Source: Bacteroidota bacterium (GTDB lineage: Bacteria; Bacteroidota; Ignavibacteria; Ignavibacteriales; Melioribacteraceae). Taken from it: 64,000 nucleotides of DNA. The position numbers were made by a program, and so were the translations under genes. A model generated the notes under the pieces. The model had not been told where the DNA came from. It did no database searches and worked only from the letters and a program-made list of their open reading frames with translations. The stretch is from the NCBI GenBank assembly GCA_018818165.1, contig JAHISP010000006.1, positions 1-64,000 of the forward strand, given 5' to 3'. The stretch's first letter is position 1; every line of letters starts with the position of its first letter. This document shows positions 54,831-63,057 of this stretch, piece after piece.

Positions 54831-57800
54831 ATGAAAAAATTAAAATGTTTACTTACTATCATATTACTTTCAAGTTTTGTGTCCAAAGCAAATAATATTA
54901 AGGCACTTTATATTTTTCCAGATAAATTTGGAGCAAACAATTATTTGATGCTAGATGATATAGAAAGATTTGGGTGGGATATTACATTAGCTGGAACTTC
55001 AGAGTTGATGAAACCATGTGGAGGTGCAAAAGCTAATTTTGGAGCAAGTGATACCTATGTTGATGTTATACTTACTGATTCACTTGATATTACGGAGTAT
55101 GATTGTTTAATAATAGGGCCAGCCAGTTGGCAATATGGGGATGCTTATGGAGATTTGATGGCATCAGAATCAGTTATGAAAATGATTAATAAGGCAAATG
55201 ATTCTGGTAAAATAATTTACGCAACATGTGCTGGAGTTAGAGTTCTAGCTAAATCCGGGATTTTAGTAGGCAAAAATGTAACTGGTAGAGATGAATATAA
55301 ATCTGAGTTTATAGCAGGTGGGGCAAATTATTTGGGAACGGGTATTTTACCAGTAATTGATAGAAACATTGTTACTTCATCAAGAGGATTATATTTTCAT
55401 CTTCAAAATAGTCAAGCAATTGCAACAGCGCTTGAAGAAAAAAACAAAGGAAAAATTCTAACAAATGAAAATTCACAGATCCAATTTGAAAATAACAATA
55501 TTGAAAATGCTATTTGGTCGAAAGTAATTGGAGGAGAAGCATCAGATGGATTTACCGCAATATGTGAAAATTCAGATGGGAGCTTAAAAATAACAGGCTA
55601 TACATATTCATTAGGGGAAGGAAATTCTGATTTATTAATAGTTAAAACTGATTCTGATGGAAATAAATTGTGGTCTAAAACTATTGGAAGCCCTGGTTGG
55701 GAATATGGAAATTCTATCTGTGCAACAAATGAAGGAGATTATGTTATTACTGGATATGTTTTTTCAGATGAATCAGCTTCTAAAGATGTACTTATTCTCA
55801 AAATAGATTCTAATGGAAATATATTGTGGCAAAAGGAAATAGGTGGAAGTGGTGTTGATGTGGGAATGTCTGTTTGTGTAGCAGATGATAATAGTTATGT
55901 AATTTGCGGCTATACTGAATCCTTTGGCTCTGGAGAAGATGATGTTTATTTAATCAAAATATCGAAAAATGGTGACATATTATGGAGTAAAACTTTTGGT
56001 GGTGAGCAAACAGATAGGAGCAATTCAGTTATCAAAACTAATGATGGCAATTTAGCATTGGTTGGTTCTACTGGCTCATATGGTACTGGAAATATGGATG
56101 TCTACTTTATCAAGGTTAATCAAAATGGAACAGAACTTTTAGTTAATTCATTTAACGATTCAAATTTTGATATGGGTACTTCTGTTTCACAAACCAAAGA
56201 TGGAGGTTATATCATTTCTGGAAACTCTGATTACTATGAGTCAGAGCCAATGGATGTTTATCTACTAAAACTTAATTCACTAGGGGAGAAGGAATGGGAT
56301 ACTAAGTTTAAGGAAAATATTTTTTATGATTATGGAAATAGTGTCAAAGAAACTGATGATGGTGGATTTATAATTTGTGGGGCCTCTAAATTTCATGAAT
56401 CTTCAAATGAAATATATTTTGTAAAAACTGATGCCAAAGGTAAATTGGAATGGAAAAAGCTATTTGGTGGAATTTCTTCAGATTGGGGAAATTCTATAAT
56501 ACAAACACAAGACAATAATTACGTAATTGTTGGAAATACAAAATCATTTCCAGAACATGACCAAAATGGGTGGGTATTCAAAATATCAAACATATTTCCT
56601 AAATTCAATTTCACACCTAAAACCGGGCATGCCCCATTAAAAGTAGAGTTTATTGACTCTTCTTTTGGAAATGTAATTGATTGGAAGTGGGATGTAGATG
56701 GAAATGGTTTGTATGATTTTTATGAACAAAATCCTGTCTTCACTTTTGAAACTCCAGGTGTATATAATCCATCCCTTAGCTGCACTGATGGTACTTGTGA
56801 GAAAAAAATCTGGCATGAAGATATGATTAAAGTTTTTAACGGCGAAAGTGCTCTTTTGTTTTCAAACAATCAGAATAAAGTTATTATTCCACCTGCCGAA
56901 TCAATTAACTTAACCGAATCATTTACTATTGAAGCTTGGATACATCCTACTGGGTGGGGTAGTTCAGTTAATGGAGAGCCAGTAATTATGTCCAAAAATG
57001 CTTTTGAATTGTATATGAATAAAAAATCCATTGGAACAAGAAATCCAAATAGTATGGTTTTAGCGCTAAAAAATATTGATGGTACAATTAGTAAGCTAAC
57101 TACTTCAGATTCAACATTTCAATTTAACCAGTGGCAACATATTGCCGCAACTTATGATGCATCTACTAGTGAGGCACACATTGTCATTAATGGAATAGAC
57201 CAAGCAATTTTACCTTTTTCGGTAAATCCCTCAGGAGCATTATTAAATAATGAACAAGATAGTTTAATTATAGGGAACAACCAACTGAAAATTTCAAAAC
57301 CGTTTGAAGGCCTAATTGATGAAGTTAGAATTTGGAAAAATGCTAAAACAGTTCTGCAGATTAAAGATAGTTTTAAAAAGTATTTAAGTAGCGATGAATC
57401 TGATTTAGTTGGATACTGGCAGTTCAACGAGGGTAATGGACTACAAGTTACAGATAAAACTAATTTCAAAAATGATGGGAAAATAAATGAAGTTGAATGG
57501 GAACAAAGTGTTGATATAACTTCAGTTACATCCTTATTCCAGGACAATCCTAATAATTTGTTAAAACCAAATGATTACATATTATACCAAAATTTTCCTA
57601 ATCCTTTTAATCCAACAACAATTATTAAATATGGAATTCCTGAACAAAGCAATGTGAAAATAGAAATATTTAATATTCTTGGGCAGACTATTGAAGTTTT
57701 GGTAAATGCCGAAAAGTCATCTGGATATTATGAATATAACTGGAATGCCTCAAATTTACCAAGTGGAATGTATCTAGTTAGTATTCGCTCTGAAGGATTA

Positions 57801-57851
57801 ATTTCTAAAAACATTTTCACACAAGTTAAAAAAGCTCTTTTGTTGAAATAA
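54831..57851 (+). CDS. Secreted DJ-1/PfpI-like, repeat, PKD, LamG and T9SS fusion protein
   Basis: 1006 residues. Signal peptide (LKCLLTIILLSSFVSKA). About 22-205 is a DJ-1/PfpI (class I glutamine amidotransferase-like) domain with the nucleophile-elbow Cys in IIYATCAGVRVLA. About 225-585 holds seven or so repeats of about 50 residues (GNSDLLIVKTDSDGNKLWSK, GGEQTDRSNSVIKTNDGN), a propeller-like array. Then a PKD domain (FTPKTGHAPLKVEFIDSSFG), a LamG-like jelly roll (ESFTIEAWIHPTGW, GLIDEVRIW), and a T9SS tail (ILYQNFPNPFNPTTIIKYGI). GAGGATGGA precedes ATG 54831. A DJ-1-like domain at the head of an extracellular protein is unusual; its function is unknown. Confidence 0.88.
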   Translation: MKKLKCLLTIILLSSFVSKANNIKALYIFPDKFGANNYLMLDDIERFGWDITLAGTSELMKPCGGAKANFGASDTYVDVILTDSLDITEYDCLIIGPASWQYGDAYGDLMASESVMKMINKANDSGKIIYATCAGVRVLAKSGILVGKNVTGRDEYKSEFIAGGANYLGTGILPVIDRNIVTSSRGLYFHLQNSQAIATALEEKNKGKILTNENSQIQFENNNIENAIWSKVIGGEASDGFTAICENSDGSLKITGYTYSLGEGNSDLLIVKTDSDGNKLWSKTIGSPGWEYGNSICATNEGDYVITGYVFSDESASKDVLILKIDSNGNILWQKEIGGSGVDVGMSVCVADDNSYVICGYTESFGSGEDDVYLIKISKNGDILWSKTFGGEQTDRSNSVIKTNDGNLALVGSTGSYGTGNMDVYFIKVNQNGTELLVNSFNDSNFDMGTSVSQTKDGGYIISGNSDYYESEPMDVYLLKLNSLGEKEWDTKFKENIFYDYGNSVKETDDGGFIICGASKFHESSNEIYFVKTDAKGKLEWKKLFGGISSDWGNSIIQTQDNNYVIVGNTKSFPEHDQNGWVFKISNIFPKFNFTPKTGHAPLKVEFIDSSFGNVIDWKWDVDGNGLYDFYEQNPVFTFETPGVYNPSLSCTDGTCEKKIWHEDMIKVFNGESALLFSNNQNKVIIPPAESINLTESFTIEAWIHPTGWGSSVNGEPVIMSKNAFELYMNKKSIGTRNPNSMVLALKNIDGTISKLTTSDSTFQFNQWQHIAATYDASTSEAHIVINGIDQAILPFSVNPSGALLNNEQDSLIIGNNQLKISKPFEGLIDEVRIWKNAKTVLQIKDSFKKYLSSDESDLVGYWQFNEGNGLQVTDKTNFKNDGKINEVEWEQSVDITSVTSLFQDNPNNLLKPNDYILYQNFPNPFNPTTIIKYGIPEQSNVKIEIFNILGQTIEVLVNAEKSSGYYEYNWNASNLPSGMYLVSIRSEGLISKNIFTQVKKALLLK

Positions 57852-57914
57852 TAAATAAGGTAATACATATTATTGGAGAAACTTATTAGAAATGTTAATT
57901 TGAGCATTTTTTAT

Positions 57915-57947
57915 AAAAAAAAGACGTTCCAGCGAAACGTCTTTTTT
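57915..57947. terminator. Bidirectional terminator between T9SS fusion and Kdo operon
   Basis: AAAAAAGACGTT and AACGTCTTTTTT arms around a 7-nt loop, with the A and T runs on both sides, so it can act for both converging units. Confidence 0.93.
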
Positions 57948-57959
57948 GAGTCTAAATTT

Positions 57960-58982
57960 TTATCTTTCTAATCCAAGAATATCTTGTATATGAAGCATTC
58001 CAATAACTTGATTTTTTCTAGTTACAACTATGCTATTTATAGGATTCTGTTTAAAGATATTATTTGCATCGTTTAATAATTCGTTTTCATCAATAGTAAA
58101 TGGTTTAACAAGAGTTAAAGTGTCAATCACTTTTTTATTAACAGCTTCAGCACCTTTACTTGCAATTAACCTTCGTAGGTCACCATCTGTAAAAATTCCA
58201 ATGGCTTCATTTTTTTCATTAACAATTGTAACTGCACCAAATTTACCAACTGTCATTTCAAGTAAACATTCCGAAATTGTATTATCAACAGTAGCTGTAG
58301 GATTATCAGTTCCCAAAATATCTTTTATTTTATAAGTCATTAAACGAGTATGTTCAACAAATTGTTGTGTGCCTAAATCGGTTAAATTATTTTTAGTCAT
58401 TTGTTGAATAACTTTCCAAGGTGCTGTAATTGTATGAGTTCCAATATTTAATGCATTTCTAACATGCTCAATGTTTCTAACAGAAGAGAACATAATTTTA
58501 GATTTATAGCCATAATAATTAACAGCATCAACGCATTGTTCAACAAGCGAAAGAGCATCGTGTCCTTGATCTTGCAACCTTCCAACCAATGGACAAACAT
58601 AAGTTGCACCAGCAGCCATTGCCATGTAGGCTTGTTGCAAAGTGTAAACAAGATGGACGTTTACTTTAAAGCCTTTATCAGTTAATATTTTGCATGCCTT
58701 AACACCTTCAAGAGAAATTGGAATTTTATAAACTGTGTTTTCTTTATCAAGTCCTAGTGCATCTTGTCTATAAACTTCTGCAACTATTTGCTCTGCGCTG
58801 TCTCCAAGAGCTTCAATTTGTAAAACCGGAACAATTTTGGAAAGTTCAATTATTGTCGCATCAATATCTGTAATACCATGACGATGCATAAATGTTGGTG
58901 TAGTTGTTAATCCTGAAAGAAAACCTAATTGAAAAGCTTCTTTAATTTCCTCCATATCGGCGGAGTCTAAATATAATTCCAT
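57960..58982 (-). CDS. Transaldolase-like aldolase fused to a CBS domain pair
   Basis: 340 residues. About 1-215 is the small transaldolase/fructose-6-phosphate aldolase (TalC/FSA) fold: YLDSADMEEIKEAFQLGFLS, TTTPTFMHRHG, the Schiff-base Lys in VYKIPISLEGVKA (about 85), VHLVYTLQQAYMAMAAGATY, and ITAPWKVIQQM. From about 225 there is a CBS pair with FGAVTIVNEKNEAIGIFTDG, DLRRLI and NSIVVTRKNQVIGMLHIQDI; the IFTDGDLRR form is typical of the CBS pair of arabinose-5-phosphate isomerase KdsD. Third gene of the kdsB-kdsA unit, 29 nt after kdsA. It may supply arabinose 5-phosphate in place of KdsD; this is inference. Confidence 0.88.
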   Translation of the reverse strand: MELYLDSADMEEIKEAFQLGFLSGLTTTPTFMHRHGITDIDATIIELSKIVPVLQIEALGDSAEQIVAEVYRQDALGLDKENTVYKIPISLEGVKACKILTDKGFKVNVHLVYTLQQAYMAMAAGATYVCPLVGRLQDQGHDALSLVEQCVDAVNYYGYKSKIMFSSVRNIEHVRNALNIGTHTITAPWKVIQQMTKNNLTDLGTQQFVEHTRLMTYKIKDILGTDNPTATVDNTISECLLEMTVGKFGAVTIVNEKNEAIGIFTDGDLRRLIASKGAEAVNKKVIDTLTLVKPFTIDENELLNDANNIFKQNPINSIVVTRKNQVIGMLHIQDILGLER

Positions 58983-59011
58983 AATTACATCTCTGTTTTA
59001 TTTATAAAAAT

Positions 59012-59845
59012 CTATTTTCTGTATTTAACTTCTATGTTGTGTAATTCTATTAGTGGCTTCAAGAATTCTTCCAATTGAGTAATATCTAATTGACTTGCAG
59101 CATCACAAAGTGCTTCGCTTGGGCATGGGTGAGTTTCAATGAAAATTCCATCAACACCTGAAGCTACACCGGCTCTACCAAGCACTGGCAAATATTGACG
59201 AGCGCCGCCACTTGGATCCGCACTAGGAATTCCATATTTTCTTATTGCGTGCGTAACATCAAAAACAACTGGATAGCCAGTTTCATTTAAATGGTAAAAA
59301 CTTCTTGGATCAACAACCAAATCGTTATAACCGAAAGTGTATCCACGTTCGGTAAGTATTATTTTGTTATTTCCGGATGCTTCAATTTTTTGAACTGGTT
59401 TAATCATATTTTCTGGAGCCAGAAATTGTCCATGTTTTAAATTAATAACACTTCCACTTTTTGCAGCTTCCACAACAAGATGAGTTTGCATAACAAGATA
59501 TGCGGGAATTTGAATTACGTCAACAACATCGGAAGCTGGTTTAATTTGGTCAGGATAATGAATATCGGTAAGTAATGGAAATCCAAATTCGTTTTTCACT
59601 TTTTCAAGAATTCTTAATCCTTCATCAATTCCAGGTCCACTGTAGTATTCAACCGAACTTCTGTTATCCTTTTGAAATGATGATTTATAAATTAATGGGA
59701 TATTTAATCGTTCTGTAATTTCTTTTAGCTCTTCAGCAACTTTCATCATTATACTTTCGTCTTCAATAACGCATGGACCAGAAATTAAAAATAATTGATC
59801 TGCTCCACATTCTATATTTCCAACATTTACTATTTTTTTACTCAT
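59012..59845 (-). CDS. kdsA: 3-deoxy-8-phosphooctulonate synthase
   Basis: Condenses arabinose 5-phosphate with phosphoenolpyruvate to Kdo 8-phosphate. 277 residues. Motifs: FLISGPCVIEDESIMMKVAE, YKSSFQKDNRSSVEYYSGPG, LLTDIHYPDQI, NLKHGQFLAPENMIKP, FDVTHAIRKYG, FIETHPCPSEALCDAAS. Overlaps the kdsB stop by 4 nt. Position between kdsB and the aldolase-CBS gene links the latter to Kdo formation. kdsC is not seen here. Confidence 0.97.
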   Translation of the reverse strand: MSKKIVNVGNIECGADQLFLISGPCVIEDESIMMKVAEELKEITERLNIPLIYKSSFQKDNRSSVEYYSGPGIDEGLRILEKVKNEFGFPLLTDIHYPDQIKPASDVVDVIQIPAYLVMQTHLVVEAAKSGSVINLKHGQFLAPENMIKPVQKIEASGNNKIILTERGYTFGYNDLVVDPRSFYHLNETGYPVVFDVTHAIRKYGIPSADPSGGARQYLPVLGRAGVASGVDGIFIETHPCPSEALCDAASQLDITQLEEFLKPLIELHNIEVKYRK

Positions 59846-60609
59846 AATTTTATTTCCTGTTTACACATTATTTTTCTAATATTTTCCAAATCTTCTTTTG
59901 TATCAACTGACATACTATTGTTATATTTTGAAATTGCAACATGAATTGGATAACCATTTTCAATCCATCTGTTTTGTTCAAGTCCTTCGGCTATTTCAAG
60001 TCTTGATTGAGGAAGATTGGCTATTTTTTCTAAAGTATTGGGTCTGTATCCATACATTCCAAGATGCTTATAAAAATCAGTTTTTCCAAGCCATTCTGAT
60101 TTTTCAATATCTTTAACACCTGGAATTACACTGCGGCTAAAATAAATTGATTTCATATTTTTATCAAAAATTACAAATGCGTTTGTTAAATCTTCTAAAT
60201 CTTCTGCTTTTGTTATTTTAGCAATCAATGTAGCAATTTCTGTAGTTGGATTGTTAAAACAGGCAGTTAATTCCAAAATTTGTTCTGGAACCAGCATTGG
60301 CTCATCACCTTGAATATTTACTACAACATCAAATTTAATTTTAGAATTTTGCTGAATAATATTGTAAGCCTCAAGACATCTATTTGTCCCAGAATTGTGT
60401 TCTTCAGAAGTCATTACAACATTTCCACCAAATGATTTTACTGCGTCTTCTATCCTTTTATCATCAGTAGCTATATAAACATTTTCAATAGCTTTTTGTG
60501 CTTGCTCATAAACGTGCTGTATCATTGGTTTTCCACAAATATCGGCAAGCGGCTTGCCTTCCAATCTTGTGGAACCGAAACGAGCTGGAATTATTCCTAA
60601 AAAATTCAT
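59842..60609 (-). CDS. kdsB: 3-deoxy-manno-octulosonate cytidylyltransferase
   Basis: Activates Kdo, or its 8-amino form, to the CMP sugar. 255 residues from the ATG ending at 60609, which gives the family start MNFLGIIPARFGSTRLEGKP and has GGTG 5 nt upstream; the ATG at 60636 adds nine unrelated residues. Other motifs: CGKPMIQHVYEQAQKA, VNIQGDEPMLVPEQI, YFSRSVIPGV, KHLGMYGYRPNTLEKI, and EQNRWIENGYPIHV. First gene of the minus-strand kdsB-kdsA-aldolase unit. With kdnA and kdnB close by, its natural substrate may be Kdo8N. Confidence 0.96.
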   Translation of the reverse strand: MNFLGIIPARFGSTRLEGKPLADICGKPMIQHVYEQAQKAIENVYIATDDKRIEDAVKSFGGNVVMTSEEHNSGTNRCLEAYNIIQQNSKIKFDVVVNIQGDEPMLVPEQILELTACFNNPTTEIATLIAKITKAEDLEDLTNAFVIFDKNMKSIYFSRSVIPGVKDIEKSEWLGKTDFYKHLGMYGYRPNTLEKIANLPQSRLEIAEGLEQNRWIENGYPIHVAISKYNNSMSVDTKEDLENIRKIMCKQEIKL

Positions 60610-60694
60610 ATACACCGTATAATAATTAAAGAACAAAGATAATGAAATTAATATTAATCAACTTTATTGATAGTTAATAATAAATCTCAAAAAT

Positions 60695-61672
60695 TTAAAT
60701 AGGTTCAGAAAATAGTGTTTTAATAAAATTGAAATCATCATCTGTAAGCGGGTTCTCAGCTGCCGAAAGATTAATTTTCACTTGCTCCAAATTTCTAAAT
60801 CCTGGGATTACCGAACCGACGACCTGATAGTGTAATAAATATTGCAAAGCAGCTCGAGCTAAATCCTTTTTTGAATTTCCAAACCGTTCTTTAAGTTGAC
60901 ATAAACGCCATTCAATTTTTGCAAGATAATCGTGCTTAAATCTTTCATTTCTATTTCTGTGATCACCGGATTCAAATTGAGGAGGATTATCTTTATTATA
61001 TTTATCTAGCAAAATCCCTTGCGCTAATGGCGAAAAAGCGATAAACGAAATATTATTTTCTTCTAATAAATTTCTAACAGGAGTTCCATCGGCGAGATAA
61101 TGATCGTCAATTGCATTGGCAGAACTTTGAAGTACATCTGGTTTTACTATTGGAACAAGTTTCTGAAAATCTTCATTGGAATATGCAGATTGTCCAATTA
61201 ATCTAATTTTTCCTTCTTCTTTTAAACGATTCATTGTTGCAACTGCTTCATCAAGATATTCGTCATTATCTCCAAAATATCCATGATGGAAATAATAAAT
61301 ATCAATATAATCTCGTTTAAGATTTATCAAAGATTGTTCACATTGATGACGAATATGTGCTGGCTCGTATGAATTTTCAGCAGTTCCAGAAAACCATCCA
61401 ACTTTTGATGAAATAATGAATTGGCTTGTTCGCTCTCCAAGAACTCGGGCAAGCATGCGTTCTGCACGACCATTTCCATAATTATCAGCGTTATCAAAAT
61501 GGGTAACTCCATTTTCTATTGCATAATTAATTGCTCTGTTTATTTCAGATTCGTCAACATTTGCCCAACCGATGGAAGAACCATCTTGCCAATTAAGGCC
61601 ACCCATAGTCCAGCATCCTAAACTAATTTCTGATACTTCTATGTTTGTTTTTCCAAGTTTTCTGTATCTCAT
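60695..61672 (-). CDS. Aldo/keto reductase
   Basis: 325 residues. AKR fold with the catalytic tetrad: Asp and Tyr in THFDNADNYGNG, Lys in FIISSKVGWF, His in IYYFHHGYF. MRYRKLGKTNIEVSEISLGC start and RAALQYLLHYQVVGSVIPGF near the end. NADPH-dependent reduction of a carbonyl compound, substrate unknown. It shares its upstream region with the divergent kdnA. Placement between the kds and kdn genes may be functional or incidental. Confidence 0.92.
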   Translation of the reverse strand: MRYRKLGKTNIEVSEISLGCWTMGGLNWQDGSSIGWANVDESEINRAINYAIENGVTHFDNADNYGNGRAERMLARVLGERTSQFIISSKVGWFSGTAENSYEPAHIRHQCEQSLINLKRDYIDIYYFHHGYFGDNDEYLDEAVATMNRLKEEGKIRLIGQSAYSNEDFQKLVPIVKPDVLQSSANAIDDHYLADGTPVRNLLEENNISFIAFSPLAQGILLDKYNKDNPPQFESGDHRNRNERFKHDYLAKIEWRLCQLKERFGNSKKDLARAALQYLLHYQVVGSVIPGFRNLEQVKINLSAAENPLTDDDFNFIKTLFSEPI

Positions 61673-61858
61673 ATTTTCTCCAGTTAACTAATTTAATGTA
61701 GAAATTACTAAATATTTTCAAGCACTAATAAAATAACAAAAAATTAGTTATTCTTTTATGCTTCTTAAACTATTTTATTAAAACTCCATTTTATATATAG
61801 AAGAGAATCTTGAAATTTTGTAAATTTCACCTTATAAAAATAGAAAAATGGAGTTATT

Positions 61859-63055
61859 ATGCCAGGAATGGAAGTTTATGGTGCAGAAGAGCGAAAAGAA
61901 GTTAATGATGTTTTAGATACAGGAGCTCTATTTCGTTATGGACATGATGAAATTAGAAAAGGGATGTGGAAATCAAAAGAATTTGAAGCCGAAGTTGCAA
62001 ATTATACTGGTGCAAAATATGCGCACGCAGTTTCAAGCGGTTCTACAGCTGTAGCAACACTTCTCGCTGCCGCTGGCATTGGACTTGGAGATGAAATTAT
62101 TGTTCCTCCATTTACATTTGTTGCTCCAATTGAAGCAGCTTTTTTAGCTGGAGCGTTACCAATATTTGCAGAAATTGATGAAACTCTTTGCTTAAGTCCA
62201 GAAGGAATTGAAGCTGCACTTACTCCCAAAACTAAAGCTGTTTTACTTGTTCACATGCTTGGAACAGCTGCAGATATTGATGGAATTATGGAGGTTTGTA
62301 AAAAGCATAATCTAATTTTAATTGAAGATTGTGGACAAGCAATGGGTGCCTTTTGGAAAGGGAAATCAGTTGGATTGTTTGGGAAAGTTGGTTCATTTTC
62401 ATTCGATTATTTTAAGATTACAACTTGTGGGGAAGGTGGTGTAATTATTACTAATGATTTGGATATTTATAATAAAATTGATCAAGTAGCAGACCACGGT
62501 CACACTCATGAGGGAAATAATAGAGGAATGGAACCTCATCATATTATGGGATTTAATTACAGAATTAGTGAGTTAAGTGCTGCTTTTGGTTTAGCTCAAA
62601 TGAGAAAAATTGGTGTTGTAAAAGCTAATAATCAAAAAAATAAAGTTTATTTGAAAAATAGATTAAAAGAAATTCCACAATTAGAATTTAGAGCAAAAGT
62701 GGATATTGAAGGCGATTCTGCCGCCACTTTAAATTTCTTTTTACCCACTGCTGATTTAGCGGTAAAAGTTATTGAACAATTTTCGGCTGTTGGAATTAGT
62801 GGTGCAGCTTATTGGTTCAAAAATCAATATCACTTCATTAATCAATGGGATCACATAAAGAATTTAAGCTTTCCAGCAAAACTTGCGGTTCACCATTTTG
62901 GTGCTCCTCAAGATTATAAAAATCTTCAATTACCAAAATCGCAAGATGTTATGAGCAGATTAGTGTCTTTAGGCATTAGAGCAACATGGACTCAAGAAGA
63001 ACTTGAAATTTTGGGTGATAAAATGGTTAACGCAATTAAAAAAGTAATAGGATAA
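61859..63055 (+). CDS. kdnA: 8-amino-3,8-dideoxy-Kdo transaminase (DegT/DnrJ family)
   Basis: 398 residues, PLP enzyme. The start MPGMEVYGAEERKEVNDVLD, then IIVPPFTFVAPIEAAFLAGA, PIFAEIDETLCLSPEGIEA, EDCGQAMGAFWKGKSVGLFG, and the PLP Lys in FDYFKITTCGEGGVIITN (about 186) closely fit the KdnA line of sugar aminotransferases. KdnA aminates C8 of the 8-oxo Kdo made by KdnB to give Kdo8N. The start ATG 61859 follows GGAGTTATT. The kdnB gene begins 2 nt after the stop. Confidence 0.9.
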   Translation: MPGMEVYGAEERKEVNDVLDTGALFRYGHDEIRKGMWKSKEFEAEVANYTGAKYAHAVSSGSTAVATLLAAAGIGLGDEIIVPPFTFVAPIEAAFLAGALPIFAEIDETLCLSPEGIEAALTPKTKAVLLVHMLGTAADIDGIMEVCKKHNLILIEDCGQAMGAFWKGKSVGLFGKVGSFSFDYFKITTCGEGGVIITNDLDIYNKIDQVADHGHTHEGNNRGMEPHHIMGFNYRISELSAAFGLAQMRKIGVVKANNQKNKVYLKNRLKEIPQLEFRAKVDIEGDSAATLNFFLPTADLAVKVIEQFSAVGISGAAYWFKNQYHFINQWDHIKNLSFPAKLAVHHFGAPQDYKNLQLPKSQDVMSRLVSLGIRATWTQEELEILGDKMVNAIKKVIG

Positions 63056-63057
63056 AA

